From Nocardioides sp. SYSU D00038 (GTDB taxonomy: Bacteria; Actinomycetota; Actinomycetes; Propionibacteriales; Nocardioidaceae), in assembly GCF_016924665.1 (NCBI RefSeq), contig NZ_JAFFJT010000022.1:1-56523 (forward strand): a stretch of 56,523 nt of DNA, read 5' to 3'. Both the position numbers and the translations under genes were made by a program. Positions 10,490 to 18,011 of this stretch are shown in pieces. Positions within the stretch are counted from its first letter, which is position 1; the number at the start of each line of letters is the position of its first letter. The notes beneath the pieces are model-generated. The model did no database searches, was not told the origin of the DNA, and saw nothing but the letters and a program-made list of their open reading frames with translations.

Positions 10490-11185
10490 TCAGACCAGGT
10501 AGGAGTCGGACCCGTCGACGGGGCGGTGCCGCCAGCGGCGGGTGGTCCACCAGGTGACGGCCAGCAGCAGCAGCGCGGCCGTGAGGAAGACGGGGATCAG
10601 CTCGAGGTTGGCGTTGTCGCGGCCGACCGGCTCGCCCACCCGGCGGGTGTCGGGGGCGACCAGCTCGGCGGTGAAGGTCAGCTGGTCGACCGGCACCACC
10701 GCGGGAGCGCTCTGCGGTCCGAGCCACCCCCGCAGGGTGACCTCGGCCGTGGCCGACGGCGCCAGGTCGCGCACCGGCACCACGACCACGTCGTCCTGCG
10801 CGGTGAACACCGTCCACTCCCCGCGCCCGGCGCGGGCCGCGAGCGACAGCTGACCCTCCGCGAGGGGTGTGGGTGCGGCGGTGCGCGCGATCACCACGTC
10901 GACGTCCGTGGTGCTGGTGCCGGTGTTGCGCACCCACCAGGTCACCGAGCGCTCGTCGCCGGCCCACCACTCCAGGTCGGGCGAGAGCAGCGGCTCGGGC
11001 TCCAGCGAGGTGCCCCACGACACCCGGTCGCGGCTGAGCTCGGCCGAGCCCACGTCGGCGTTGGCCCGGGCGTCGGTCGCCGGCCAGGCCAGCACCGCGA
11101 CCAGCACCGCGACCAGTCCCACCGCCACCCCCGCTGCCGCCAGCGCGGCGGCCCGCGGTGGTCGGACGGCGAGCAGGGTGGTCAC
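10490..11185 (-). CDS. Membrane-anchored surface protein of the SipW-type cluster
   Basis: I do not recognise a named family. The 231-residue product has an N-terminal signal or anchor helix at about residues 10–32. An all-beta Ig-like extracellular region of about 150 residues (WWVRNTGTSTTDVDVVI, then ATAEVTLRGWLG) follows. A C-terminal membrane helix then leads into a basic TTRRWRHR tail. The layout resembles the LPDTG protein at 12850–13605, including the signal-peptide/WWAGDERSV versus WVPGDVRSA stretch, so the two may be paralogues. The start GTG at 11185 overlaps the stop of the preceding signal peptidase fusion (GTGA), placing it last in the operon. Confidence 0.75.
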   Translation of the reverse strand: MTTLLAVRPPRAAALAAAGVAVGLVAVLVAVLAWPATDARANADVGSAELSRDRVSWGTSLEPEPLLSPDLEWWAGDERSVTWWVRNTGTSTTDVDVVIARTAAPTPLAEGQLSLAARAGRGEWTVFTAQDDVVVVPVRDLAPSATAEVTLRGWLGPQSAPAVVPVDQLTFTAELVAPDTRRVGEPVGRDNANLELIPVFLTAALLLLAVTWWTTRRWRHRPVDGSDSYLV

Positions 11186-12183
11186 GCAGGACAACTGTAG
11201 GTAGTCACCACCACGGTGACCGCCCGGATCCGGGCCGGGCCGGTCTCGGCGCTGACCCAGCTGGTGCCGTAGCGGGTCGCCACGGTCACCGAGAAGGTGG
11301 TGTCGCCCAGCAGGAACCCCGGTGGCGGCTGGGCGGTCCGCTCCGCCGGCCCGGGGTAGGTGTACCCCACGACGGTGCCGTTGACGATCCAGGTCAGCCG
11401 GTAGCCGGTGGGCGCCGGCACCTGGCTGGTGGGCGGCGTCCACTCGATCCTGGCCGCACCGGCCGCCGGGCTGAAGCACCGGATGGTCGCCGGGGGGCGG
11501 AGCGTCTGCGCCGAGAACGCACCGGTCGTGACCGTGGCCTGGTCGGTGAACCGGGCGAGTGTCGCGTCGACCCTCGCGCCGAGCAGCGTGGCGCCGAGCG
11601 CCCCGACCAGCACCACCGTTCCGCCGACCAGCAGGGGCCGACGCCGCCGGGCGGCCGCGTGACGGGGCGGGCCCCGACGCAGCCGGGGCCGTCGCGGACG
11701 GCGGTCGCGGGTCCCGGCCGGTGCACCCCAGCCGACCACGACCAGCATCAGCGAGAGGCAGGCGGCGGCCAGCAGCCCGGGCGGGGTCAGCGCGTGGGCG
11801 ACGACGTAGCCGCCCCACGGCACCGAGGCCCAGACCCGCTCGACCTCGGTGACGCGGTAGACCTCGTCGTCCGGCGCGGAGTTGGCGTCGCCCTGCAGCA
11901 CCAGCGTGGCCTCGTCGCCGCGCAGGGTGCTCGAGACGACCCTGTGGGTCACCCGGTCGCCGGTCGAGGAGAGCACCGAGACGACGTCTCCGGCGCGCAG
12001 GTCGGCCGCCGGCACGGTGCGCGCCAGCGCGAGCGCGCCGGTCTCGATCTCCGGCGACATCGAGCCGGACCGGAAGACCAGGAAGCTGAAGCCCAACCAG
12101 GCCACCGCGACGCCCGCGAGCACCGCGAGGAGGCCGAGGGCCGCCCCGGCCCACAGCACCAGCTCACGCAGTCGTCGTCTCAT
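11182..12183 (-). CDS. SipW-type signal peptidase fused to a substrate-like C-terminal region
   Basis: Residues 1–150 are an ER/SipW-type signal peptidase I with an N-terminal membrane helix, catalytic Ser41 in RSGSMSP, a catalytic His80 in RVTHRVV (His replaces the Lys of the bacterial type), box GDANSAPDD at 98–106 and a second membrane helix at about 133–152. After a basic linker, residues 184–225 form a new hydrophobic segment followed by ARFTDQATVTTGAFSA. This matches the signal/maturation region of TasA/camelysin-like SipW substrates. Residues 230–333 look like a fibronectin-type beta domain (GYRLTWIVNG). A peptidase carrying its own substrate-like segment is unusual. It overlaps the following gene (GTGA) and starts 4 bp after the preceding one. 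Confidence 0.85.
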   Translation of the reverse strand: MRRRLRELVLWAGAALGLLAVLAGVAVAWLGFSFLVFRSGSMSPEIETGALALARTVPAADLRAGDVVSVLSSTGDRVTHRVVSSTLRGDEATLVLQGDANSAPDDEVYRVTEVERVWASVPWGGYVVAHALTPPGLLAAACLSLMLVVVGWGAPAGTRDRRPRRPRLRRGPPRHAAARRRRPLLVGGTVVLVGALGATLLGARVDATLARFTDQATVTTGAFSAQTLRPPATIRCFSPAAGAARIEWTPPTSQVPAPTGYRLTWIVNGTVVGYTYPGPAERTAQPPPGFLLGDTTFSVTVATRYGTSWVSAETGPARIRAVTVVVTTYSCPA

Positions 12184-12187
12184 CGGG

Positions 12188-12853
12188 TCAGGGTGCCCCG
12201 ACCTGCTTGGCGTTGAAGGTCAGGCTGCCGTTGACGGTCTTGCCCTGCGCGTTGTTGTCGGCGGCGGCCGGCAGTGCCACGACGACGCAGACGTTCTCGG
12301 AGGCGCCCTGGGCGAGGGTGCGGCCGGTCGACGTCAGCGGCGCGAGCACCGGCGCGGCGGGCGGCGTCGTGGGCGCCGGCAGCACCTGCGTCGTGCCGAG
12401 TGCGGCGCCGGAGCAGGTGCCGGAGCGGTTGCCGGCGGCCGCGGTACCGGAGTTGGCGGCGGTGCCGGAGAAGAGGTGGAAGGTGAAGTGCGGCTGACCG
12501 CTGCCGGTGGCGGTGCCCCCGGCGGTCCACACCAGCGGCACGCTCCCGGCGTTGCCGACCGGGAAGCTGGCCGCGATGCTCTCGCCCGGCACCATCGCGC
12601 TCAACGTGAACGACGGCAGCGAGGTGGTGCCGCCCTCGCCGGTGAGCAGGTTGTTGAGCGTGATGTCGAGGGTGCCCGAGGAGAACGACCCCGTGGTGAT
12701 GGTCGCCGAGTCGGTCCAGAACGCGAAGGTGCCCTTCACGCTGAGGCCGGCCGACAGCGCCGCGACGACCCCCAGCGAGAGCAGGGCGCGGGCGCGGCCC
12801 GAGCGGCGGGGTCGCTCGGCTCGTCGACGGGCGGGGGGGCGGTGCTTGGTCAT
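12188..12853 (-). CDS. SipW-dependent-type secreted protein (TasA/camelysin-like)
   Basis: A 221-residue secreted protein with a basic N-terminus, a hydrophobic segment at about 23–38 and the SipW-substrate signature FWTDSATITTGSFSSG at 45–60. The rest is Thr/Ala/Gly-rich predicted beta structure with two Cys (RSGTCSG and ENVCVVV) that could form a disulfide. It is probably cut and released by one of the neighbouring signal peptidases and may assemble on the cell surface, as TasA does in Bacillus; that role is inferred. Its start codon overlaps the stop of the LPDTG protein upstream (ATGA), so the two are translationally coupled. Confidence 0.85.
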   Translation of the reverse strand: MTKHRPPARRRAERPRRSGRARALLSLGVVAALSAGLSVKGTFAFWTDSATITTGSFSSGTLDITLNNLLTGEGGTTSLPSFTLSAMVPGESIAASFPVGNAGSVPLVWTAGGTATGSGQPHFTFHLFSGTAANSGTAAAGNRSGTCSGAALGTTQVLPAPTTPPAAPVLAPLTSTGRTLAQGASENVCVVVALPAAADNNAQGKTVNGSLTFNAKQVGAP

Positions 12854-13605
12854 CTGCGGGACTCCGAAGGGGTGGGGACGGCCGGGGAGGTGGCCGGGGT
12901 GGGGTCTGGGGAGGGATGTTGCTCGGCGGCGCCGCCGTCACGTCGGCGGCGTCCGGCCAGGACCAGCGCGGCTCCGAGCAGGGCCAGGGCGACGGCGAGC
13001 GGGGGCAGCCAGCGCGGGACGACGCTTCCGGTGTCGGGCAGCAGGCCATCGAGTCCGGCGAGGTCCGGGCCGGCACCGGGGCCGTCGGGCCCGCCGGGGC
13101 CGTCCGGGCCGTCGCCGCCCGACATCGACTGGGTCAGGGTCACCCGCAGGTCGAGGTCGCTGCCCAGCAGCATCGTCGCGTTGGGTGCCTCCCAGTCGAG
13201 GTCGGCGCGGAGCTCGACCGGCACCACCGTGCCCGCCTCGACCTCGTCGGCCTGGACGAGCAGGTGGGTGCCTGCGCTGCTGACGTCGGTCCAGCTCCCG
13301 CCGGAGGCGCGGGCCGAGATCGTCAGCCACCCGGTCTCGATCAGCGCGTCGCGGGCCACCTTCTCCACCGAGACGGTGAGGTCGGCGGCCTGCTCGGCCT
13401 GGTTGCGCACGAGGAACCGGGCGCTGCGCACGTCGCCCGGCACCCAGCGGACCGCGGGGTCGAAGAGCGGCTGGCGCAGCGAGCCGCTCCAGGTCCGGCC
13501 GTCGAGGCTGAGCCCGAGCTGTTCGCCCTCCGCGCGTGCCGTCCCGGCCGGGACGACGACGACCGCGGACAGCAGGGCGACCAGGGCCCCGAGCGCCCGG
13601 ATCAC
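12850..13605 (-). CDS. LPXTG-motif (LPDTG) cell-surface protein
   Basis: A 251-residue exported protein. The GTG start at 13605 overlaps the stop of the signal peptidase gene upstream (GTGA). A signal peptide at about residues 1–25 ends near GTARAEG. A beta-rich ectodomain follows (RFLVRNQAEQAADLTVSVEKV), then a Gly/Pro/Asp linker built on GPDGPGG repeats, LPDTG at 189–193, a membrane helix and RRRR. Unlike standard sortase substrates, about 30 residues follow the basic stop, rich in Pro, Thr and Ser. This may be a cytoplasmic tail, so it could be a membrane anchor rather than a sorted wall protein. No sortase gene lies in the window. Confidence 0.8.
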   Translation of the reverse strand: MIRALGALVALLSAVVVVPAGTARAEGEQLGLSLDGRTWSGSLRQPLFDPAVRWVPGDVRSARFLVRNQAEQAADLTVSVEKVARDALIETGWLTISARASGGSWTDVSSAGTHLLVQADEVEAGTVVPVELRADLDWEAPNATMLLGSDLDLRVTLTQSMSGGDGPDGPGGPDGPGAGPDLAGLDGLLPDTGSVVPRWLPPLAVALALLGAALVLAGRRRRDGGAAEQHPSPDPTPATSPAVPTPSESRR

Positions 13606-14201
13606 CGCGGCACCGCCGTACGCCGGCGCCGGACGTCGTGCCCGGCCCGAGCGAACATCAGCACCGCGTAGCCCAGCAACCCGAGGCCGACGACGTAGAC
13701 CGCCACCCCGCGCTGGTGGGAGGTGAGCCAGTGGGTGGGGCGGCCGACCCACGGCAGGGCGTACCACAGCTCGCCGCGGACCTGCTCGGAACGGACCCAG
13801 CCGCGGTCCGGTGCGCTGTTGGCGTCGCCCCGGGTGCGCCAGGACAGCTCGCCGGACAGGTCGCTGCGGACCTCGACGACCCGGTGGGTCACCGTCTGCG
13901 GCTGCCCCGAGCGCAGCTGGTAGGTGATGACCGAGCCGATGCCGATCTCGCCGGGCTCGACCGGCCGCGACACCACGAGGGTGCCGGGCGGCAGGTCGGG
14001 CCGCATCGAGCCCGTGAGGACGGTGTACGGCGTCGCGCCGGCCACGCGCGGGACGAGCACGGCAGCGGTCAGCACGGCCAGGCACCCGAGGATGACCAGC
14101 CACATGACCACGCTGCCGCACCACCGCAGCCACTCCGGCAGCACGCGCGAGCGCGGCTGCGGGAGGGCGCGGTGGTGCCGCTCGGCCTCCACCATCGTCA
14201 C
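13602..14201 (-). CDS. Signal peptidase I, SipW/ER type
   Basis: A 199-residue membrane protease with an N-terminal helix at about 28–50, nucleophile Ser65 in LTGSMRPD, catalytic His106 in TVTHRVVEV (the Ser/His type of SipW and eukaryotic Sec11), the GDANSAPD box near 125 and a C-terminal helix. I prefer the GTG at 14201 because GAGG lies 8 bases upstream. The ATG at 14195 is the alternative. It lies 10 bp after the stop of the secreted protein at 14212–14796 and probably processes that protein and the other substrates in the cluster. Confidence 0.9.
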   Translation of the reverse strand: MTMVEAERHHRALPQPRSRVLPEWLRWCGSVVMWLVILGCLAVLTAAVLVPRVAGATPYTVLTGSMRPDLPPGTLVVSRPVEPGEIGIGSVITYQLRSGQPQTVTHRVVEVRSDLSGELSWRTRGDANSAPDRGWVRSEQVRGELWYALPWVGRPTHWLTSHQRGVAVYVVGLGLLGYAVLMFARAGHDVRRRRTAVPR

Positions 14202-14211
14202 GAGCGGGACC

Positions 14212-14796
14212 TCAGGCGTTCGGGTTGAGCCCGGTCGTGGTCTGGGTCAGCGTCACCGTGAGGTCGTCCAGGGTCGCGGTGATGTTCTGCGTGTCGTTGA
14301 CGTTGATCTCGTCGGCCGAACCCTCGGCGTTGCCGAACGGGAAGGTGACGGTGATCGACGCGGTCAGGGTGTCGCCGTTGTTGTCCTCGGTGATCACCGA
14401 GGCCCCGGTCAGGGGCGCGCCGTCGACGGCGTAGCTCGCGCCGACGGTCAGCTCGAGCGACTCGGCGGTGTTGCCGGTGACGTCCGCGACCTCGACCTCG
14501 TCGGGGACGGTCGGCGTGGCGGTGAGGTGGTCGCCCTCGGCCGCGATCGTGAACGTGCAGTCCTTGGTGATCGCGTCGCCCGGGACGATCTCGCCGACCT
14601 CCTCGCCAGCGTCCGTGCCGTTGGCGTAGGTCCACTCGGTGTCGCAGGTGCCGGCGGTCAGGCTCAGCAGGCCGGCGTCGACGGAGCCGCCGTTGACCGT
14701 GGCGTCGTCGCTCCAGAAGGCGAGGGTGCCGGCTCCGCCGAGCATCAGGACGGCGGCCGCGCCGGCGGCCAGGGCGCCCTTGGTGGTCTTGCGCAT
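14212..14796 (-). CDS. SipW-dependent-type secreted protein, first gene of the cluster
   Basis: A 194-residue secreted protein starting MRKTTKGALAAG. It has a signal helix at about 8–26 followed by FWSDDATVNGGSVDAG at 27–42, the SipW-substrate maturation pattern. The mature part is acidic, Thr/Asp-rich and predicted beta (SITVTFPFGNAEG, then LTVTLTQTTTGLNPNA). Two cysteines (GTCDTEW and KDCTFTI) may pair. The first gene of the operon is often the major structural subunit; that is an inference. A longer in-frame start at 14853 exists but would add 19 residues ahead of the signal peptide. The operon promoter should lie in 14797–15006. Confidence 0.87.
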   Translation of the reverse strand: MRKTTKGALAAGAAAVLMLGGAGTLAFWSDDATVNGGSVDAGLLSLTAGTCDTEWTYANGTDAGEEVGEIVPGDAITKDCTFTIAAEGDHLTATPTVPDEVEVADVTGNTAESLELTVGASYAVDGAPLTGASVITEDNNGDTLTASITVTFPFGNAEGSADEINVNDTQNITATLDDLTVTLTQTTTGLNPNA

Positions 14797-15006
14797 GGGT
14801 GTTTCTCCCGTTCGTGGTGAGGTAGATGTGTCCGCCCCATGGAACGACGGCACTCACTCCACAACACCCGATTGCAAAGAAACCAACCCCGGTCACGACA
14901 GTTATGACCGGCCGACGATCGGCGTAGTCCGAACGGGCTATCTGGACCAGTCCGTTCGGCTGAATCTCGGAGCCCTCTCAGGGCCCTCGACGTGCGAGCC
15001 GAGCGG
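14797..15006 (-). promoter_or_regulatory. Control region between pdxS and the secreted-protein cluster
   Basis: A 210-bp gene-free stretch, visibly more AT-rich in its middle than its neighbours. It holds two dyads. GGTCA (14891–14895) pairs with TGACC (14905–14909) across 9 bases. CCGAACGG (14929–14936) pairs exactly with CCGTTCGG (14952–14959) across 15 bases. A short GCCCT-CTC-AGGGC hairpin at 14972–14984 lies just past the pdxS stop and may be a weak terminator. The two dyads are candidate regulator sites for the operon starting at 14796; no regulator is identified. Confidence 0.4.
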
Positions 15007-15909
15007 CTACCAGCCGCGCTCGGCCAGCCGGTGCGGCTGGGGCAGCTCCTCGACGTTGATGCCGACCATCGCCTCGCCGAGGCCGCGCGAGACCTTGGCG
15101 ACGACGTCGGGGTCGTCGTGGAAGGTGGTGGCCCGGACGATCGCCTCGGCGCGCTGGGCGGGGTTGCCGGACTTGAAGATGCCGGAGCCGACGAAGACGC
15201 CCTCGGCGCCGAGCTGCATCATCATGGCGGCGTCGGCGGGGGTCGCGATGCCGCCCGCGGTGAACAGCACGACGGGCAGCTTGCCGTCGGTCGCCACCTC
15301 GCGCACGAGCTCGTAGGGCGCCTGGAGCTCCTTCGCCGCGACGTAGAGCTCGTCCGCGGTGAGCGCCGCCAGCCGCCGGATCTCGCGGCGGATGGTGCGC
15401 ATGTGGGTCACGGCGTTGGAGACGTCGCCGGTGCCGGCCTCGCCCTTGGAGCGGATCATCGCCGCGCCCTCGGTGATCCGGCGCAGCGCCTCGCCGAGGT
15501 TGGTGGCGCCGCAGACGAACGGCACGGTGAACGCCCACTTGTCGATGTGGTTGGCGTAGTCGGCCGGGGTCAGGACCTCGGACTCGTCGACGTAGTCGAC
15601 GCCGAGCGACTGCAGCACCTGGGCCTCGGCGAAGTGCCCGATCCGGGCCTTGGCCATCACCGGGATCGAGACGGCCTCGATGATCCCGTCGATCATGTCG
15701 GGGTCGCTCATCCGGGAGACCCCGCCCTGGGCCCGGATGTCGGCGGGCACCCGCTCCAGCGCCATCACGGCCACCGCGCCGGCGTCCTCGGCGATCTTGG
15801 CCTGGTCGGGGGTGACGACGTCCATGATCACGCCGCCCTTGAGCATCTCGGCCATGCCGCGCTTGACGCGGGAGGTGCCGGTGACGGGGTTCTCCTGGGT
15901 GTCGGCCAT
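15007..15909 (-). CDS. pdxS: Pyridoxal 5'-phosphate synthase lyase subunit PdxS
   Basis: Condenses ribose 5-phosphate, glyceraldehyde 3-phosphate and ammonia from PdxT into PLP. The 300-residue (beta/alpha)8 protein is full length, with [20 protein letters not shown], the Schiff-base lysine region [26 protein letters not shown] and the phosphate-binding [13 protein letters not shown] and [10 protein letters not shown] loops. It starts 67 bp after the phosphatidyltransferase stop. PLP made here serves, among others, GlyA and the class-IV aminotransferase fold enzyme in this window. Confidence 0.97.
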   Translation of the reverse strand: MADTQENPVTGTSRVKRGMAEMLKGGVIMDVVTPDQAKIAEDAGAVAVMALERVPADIRAQGGVSRMSDPDMIDGIIEAVSIPVMAKARIGHFAEAQVLQSLGVDYVDESEVLTPADYANHIDKWAFTVPFVCGATNLGEALRRITEGAAMIRSKGEAGTGDVSNAVTHMRTIRREIRRLAALTADELYVAAKELQAPYELVREVATDGKLPVVLFTAGGIATPADAAMMMQLGAEGVFVGSGIFKSGNPAQRAEAIVRATTFHDDPDVVAKVSRGLGEAMVGINVEELPQPHRLAERGW

Positions 15910-15976
15910 GGCCGCATCGTACGACCGGGTGAACCCGTCGGGGTGACCGGCCGCCGTCGGCGAGACCCGGGCCGGG

Positions 15977-16600
15977 TCAGGCCGGCTCGGCCGCCTCCGC
16001 GACTGCCTGCCGGTGCACCTTGCGCACCCGGTGGACGACGGTGGCGGTGTTGGCGAGGGCCAGCGCCCAGAGGGTGACGTGCATGAGGATCGGCAGGTCG
16101 AAGATCGCGCCCAGCCCGGTCATCACCAGGATCGAGACCAGCCGGTCGGCGCGCTCGGCGATGCCGCCCCGCGCGTCCATGCCCAGCGACTCGGCGCGGG
16201 CCCGGGCGTAGGAGGTGACCGCGCCCATCACCAGGCAGTAGAGGGTGAGGCAGAGGTAGAGGTAGGAGTCGCCGGGGCCGGCGAAGTAGAGCGCGAGGCC
16301 GCCGAAGATCGCCCCGTCGCCGATCCGGTCGAGCGTGGAGTCCCAGAACGCCCCGAACTTCGAGGTGCGCCCCGAGAGCCGCGCCATCTGCCCGTCGACG
16401 AGGTCGCTGAAGACGAACGCGGTGATGAACAGGACGCCGACGAGCAGGTGGCCGCGCGGGAAGAACGCCAGCGCCCCGACGCACACCCCGACCGTGCCGA
16501 CGAACGTCACGGTGTCGGGGCTGATGCCGAGCCTGAGGAACAGCTTGACGAACGGCGCGAGCACGACGTTCTGCCAGAAGCCCTTGAACCTGTCCAACAT
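15977..16600 (-). CDS. CDP-alcohol phosphatidyltransferase, probable phosphatidylinositol-phosphate synthase
   Basis: A 207-residue integral membrane enzyme with about six helices and the full family signature D-x2-D-G-x2-A-R-x9-G-x3-D-x3-D ([14 protein letters not shown], then [11 protein letters not shown]). In actinobacteria the gene beside the HIT gene and upstream of pdxS makes phosphatidylinositol phosphate from CDP-diacylglycerol and inositol phosphate, and I infer that role from position. The acyltransferase and mannosyltransferase genes for phosphatidylinositol mannosides, often located immediately downstream, are absent here. pdxS follows directly instead. Confidence 0.88.
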   Translation of the reverse strand: MLDRFKGFWQNVVLAPFVKLFLRLGISPDTVTFVGTVGVCVGALAFFPRGHLLVGVLFITAFVFSDLVDGQMARLSGRTSKFGAFWDSTLDRIGDGAIFGGLALYFAGPGDSYLYLCLTLYCLVMGAVTSYARARAESLGMDARGGIAERADRLVSILVMTGLGAIFDLPILMHVTLWALALANTATVVHRVRKVHRQAVAEAAEPA

Positions 16601-16647
16601 GGTGGCAGCAGGCTACCGGCCGGTGGGGGTGGACCCTCGGCTGGGAC

Positions 16648-16742
16648 GGTAGTCCGTGACGTTCGGGCCCCGGGGGCGCGGTGGTCCGTGACGTTGGGGC
16701 CCTCTGGATCGCAGGATCGGGGCCGAAACGTCACGGACTACC
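16648..16742. repeat. Large imperfect inverted repeat at the HIT gene 3' end
   Basis: A 24-base arm at 16648–16671 (GGTAGTCCGTGACGTT plus GC-rich flank) pairs with 16719–16742, 22 of 24 positions matching. A third, direct copy of the core GGTCCGTGACGTT lies at 16683–16695 inside the loop. The right arm contains the stop codon of the HIT gene (16738). It could fold as a terminator-like hairpin after that gene, but no T-run follows it. The three-copy structure suggests a small repetitive element. Confidence 0.7.
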
Positions 16743-17298
16743 GCGGCGCTCGGCCCGGCCAGGCCCCCGCGAGCAGGTCGCGGGTGTCGCCGAGCAGCTC
16801 GGGCAGGGTCTTGGTGCGCCCGATCACCGGCATGAAGTTCTGGTCGCCCGGCCAGCGGGGTACGACGTGCTGGTGCAGGTGGGCGGCGATACCGGCGCCC
16901 GCGACGTCGCCCTGGTTCATGCCGATGTTGAACCCCTGGGCGTTGGAGACCTGGCGCACCACCCGCATCGCCGTGCGGGTGAGGTCGGCGATCTCGGCCG
17001 CCTCCGCGTCGGTGGTCTCGGTGTAGTCGGCGATGTGGCGGTAGGGGCAGACCATCACGTGGCCGGGTGCGTAGGGGTAGAGGTTCATCACCACGAACGA
17101 CAGGTCGCCGCGGTGGACCACCAGGCCGTCGGTGTCGGCGAGCCGCGGGATCCGGCAGAACGGGCACTCCCCCGACGACGCGTCGGCCGGCTTGTTCTCG
17201 CCGCGGATGTAGGCCAGCCGGTGCGGGGTCCAGAGCCGCTCGAGCGCGTCGGGCTCGCCGATCCCGTCCTGGTCGACGCGGGAGGGGTCGTGGGTCAT
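16738..17298 (-). CDS. HIT family nucleotide hydrolase/phosphorylase
   Basis: A 186-residue histidine-triad protein. The zinc-type CPFCRIP motif lies near residue 46, followed by DLSFVVMNLYPYAPGHVMVCPYRHI and the catalytic triad HLHQHVVPRW. Its length and CxxC motif fit the actinobacterial HIT proteins encoded next to thrS and the phosphatidylinositol-phosphate synthase; those have been linked to AP4A phosphorylase-like activity. The ATG at 17298 overlaps the stop of the TetR gene (ATGA), so it can be translated from the same transcript. Its stop lies inside an inverted repeat. Confidence 0.93.
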   Translation of the reverse strand: MTHDPSRVDQDGIGEPDALERLWTPHRLAYIRGENKPADASSGECPFCRIPRLADTDGLVVHRGDLSFVVMNLYPYAPGHVMVCPYRHIADYTETTDAEAAEIADLTRTAMRVVRQVSNAQGFNIGMNQGDVAGAGIAAHLHQHVVPRWPGDQNFMPVIGRTKTLPELLGDTRDLLAGAWPGRAPR

Positions 17299-18008
17299 GC
17301 GCCCGCCAGCGCCGAGGCGAGCAGGTCCTCGACCGGCTGCTCGCGGTCGAGCCGGAGCCCCAGGGTGCGGGCGTGGCCCTGGATGATGAACCACACCGAG
17401 TCGGTCACCAGCCCCACCAGCACCTCGGCCCGGGGCTCGCGCTCCGGCCGGGCCAGCCAGCGTCGTACGGCGCCGAACACGGCGCCGACCAGGCCGTGCA
17501 CCAGCGGGTCGATCGCGGCGCGGTGGTCGCGGCCGAGCTCGAGGCCTAGCCCGTCGACGGCGGTGGTGATGATCTCGACGACCGTGTCGGAGATCCGCTC
17601 CAGCCCGAGCCGCAGCGGCCCGGTGCCGTCGGCGCCGTCGGCCTCGGCGAGCCGGTGCAGCGCGGGGTGGGCCACCGCCCACTCGACGTAGGTGCCGACG
17701 ATCCTCTCGACGATGTCGGGCACGGTGCCGTCGAGGGTGACGTGGGGCAGCAGGGCGCCGGCGACCCCGTCGAGGACGTCCTGCTGGACGGCGCGGTCGA
17801 GGTCGGCGCGGTCGGTGAAGTGGCGGTAGACGACCGTGCGGCCGACGCCGGCGCGCTCGGCGATCTGCTGCACGTGGACCTCGGCGCCGGGCTCGTTCTC
17901 CTCGATCACCGCGATCGCGGCGTCGATGATCTGCTGACGGCGCTCCTGGTTGTGGCGGTCCCAGCGCACCTGACGTCCGTCAGGCCGCTGCTGGCCACCG
18001 GTCCCCAT
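17295..18008 (-). CDS. TetR/AcrR family transcriptional regulator
   Basis: A 237-residue repressor-type protein. The N-terminal DNA-binding domain spans about residues 20–70, with the helix-turn-helix VQQIAERAGVGRTVVYRHFTDRADLDRAV. The C-terminal ligand domain is helical and ends in a leucine-rich tail. It starts 4 bp after the ferredoxin reductase stop, so it is the third gene of the AurF-like/FprB/TetR unit. Two identical-type palindromes upstream of the oxygenase gene (20723–20767) are its likely operators, which would make the operon autoregulated. The ligand is unknown. Confidence 0.93.
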   Translation of the reverse strand: MGTGGQQRPDGRQVRWDRHNQERRQQIIDAAIAVIEENEPGAEVHVQQIAERAGVGRTVVYRHFTDRADLDRAVQQDVLDGVAGALLPHVTLDGTVPDIVERIVGTYVEWAVAHPALHRLAEADGADGTGPLRLGLERISDTVVEIITTAVDGLGLELGRDHRAAIDPLVHGLVGAVFGAVRRWLARPEREPRAEVLVGLVTDSVWFIIQGHARTLGLRLDREQPVEDLLASALAGA

Positions 18009-18011
18009 CGT

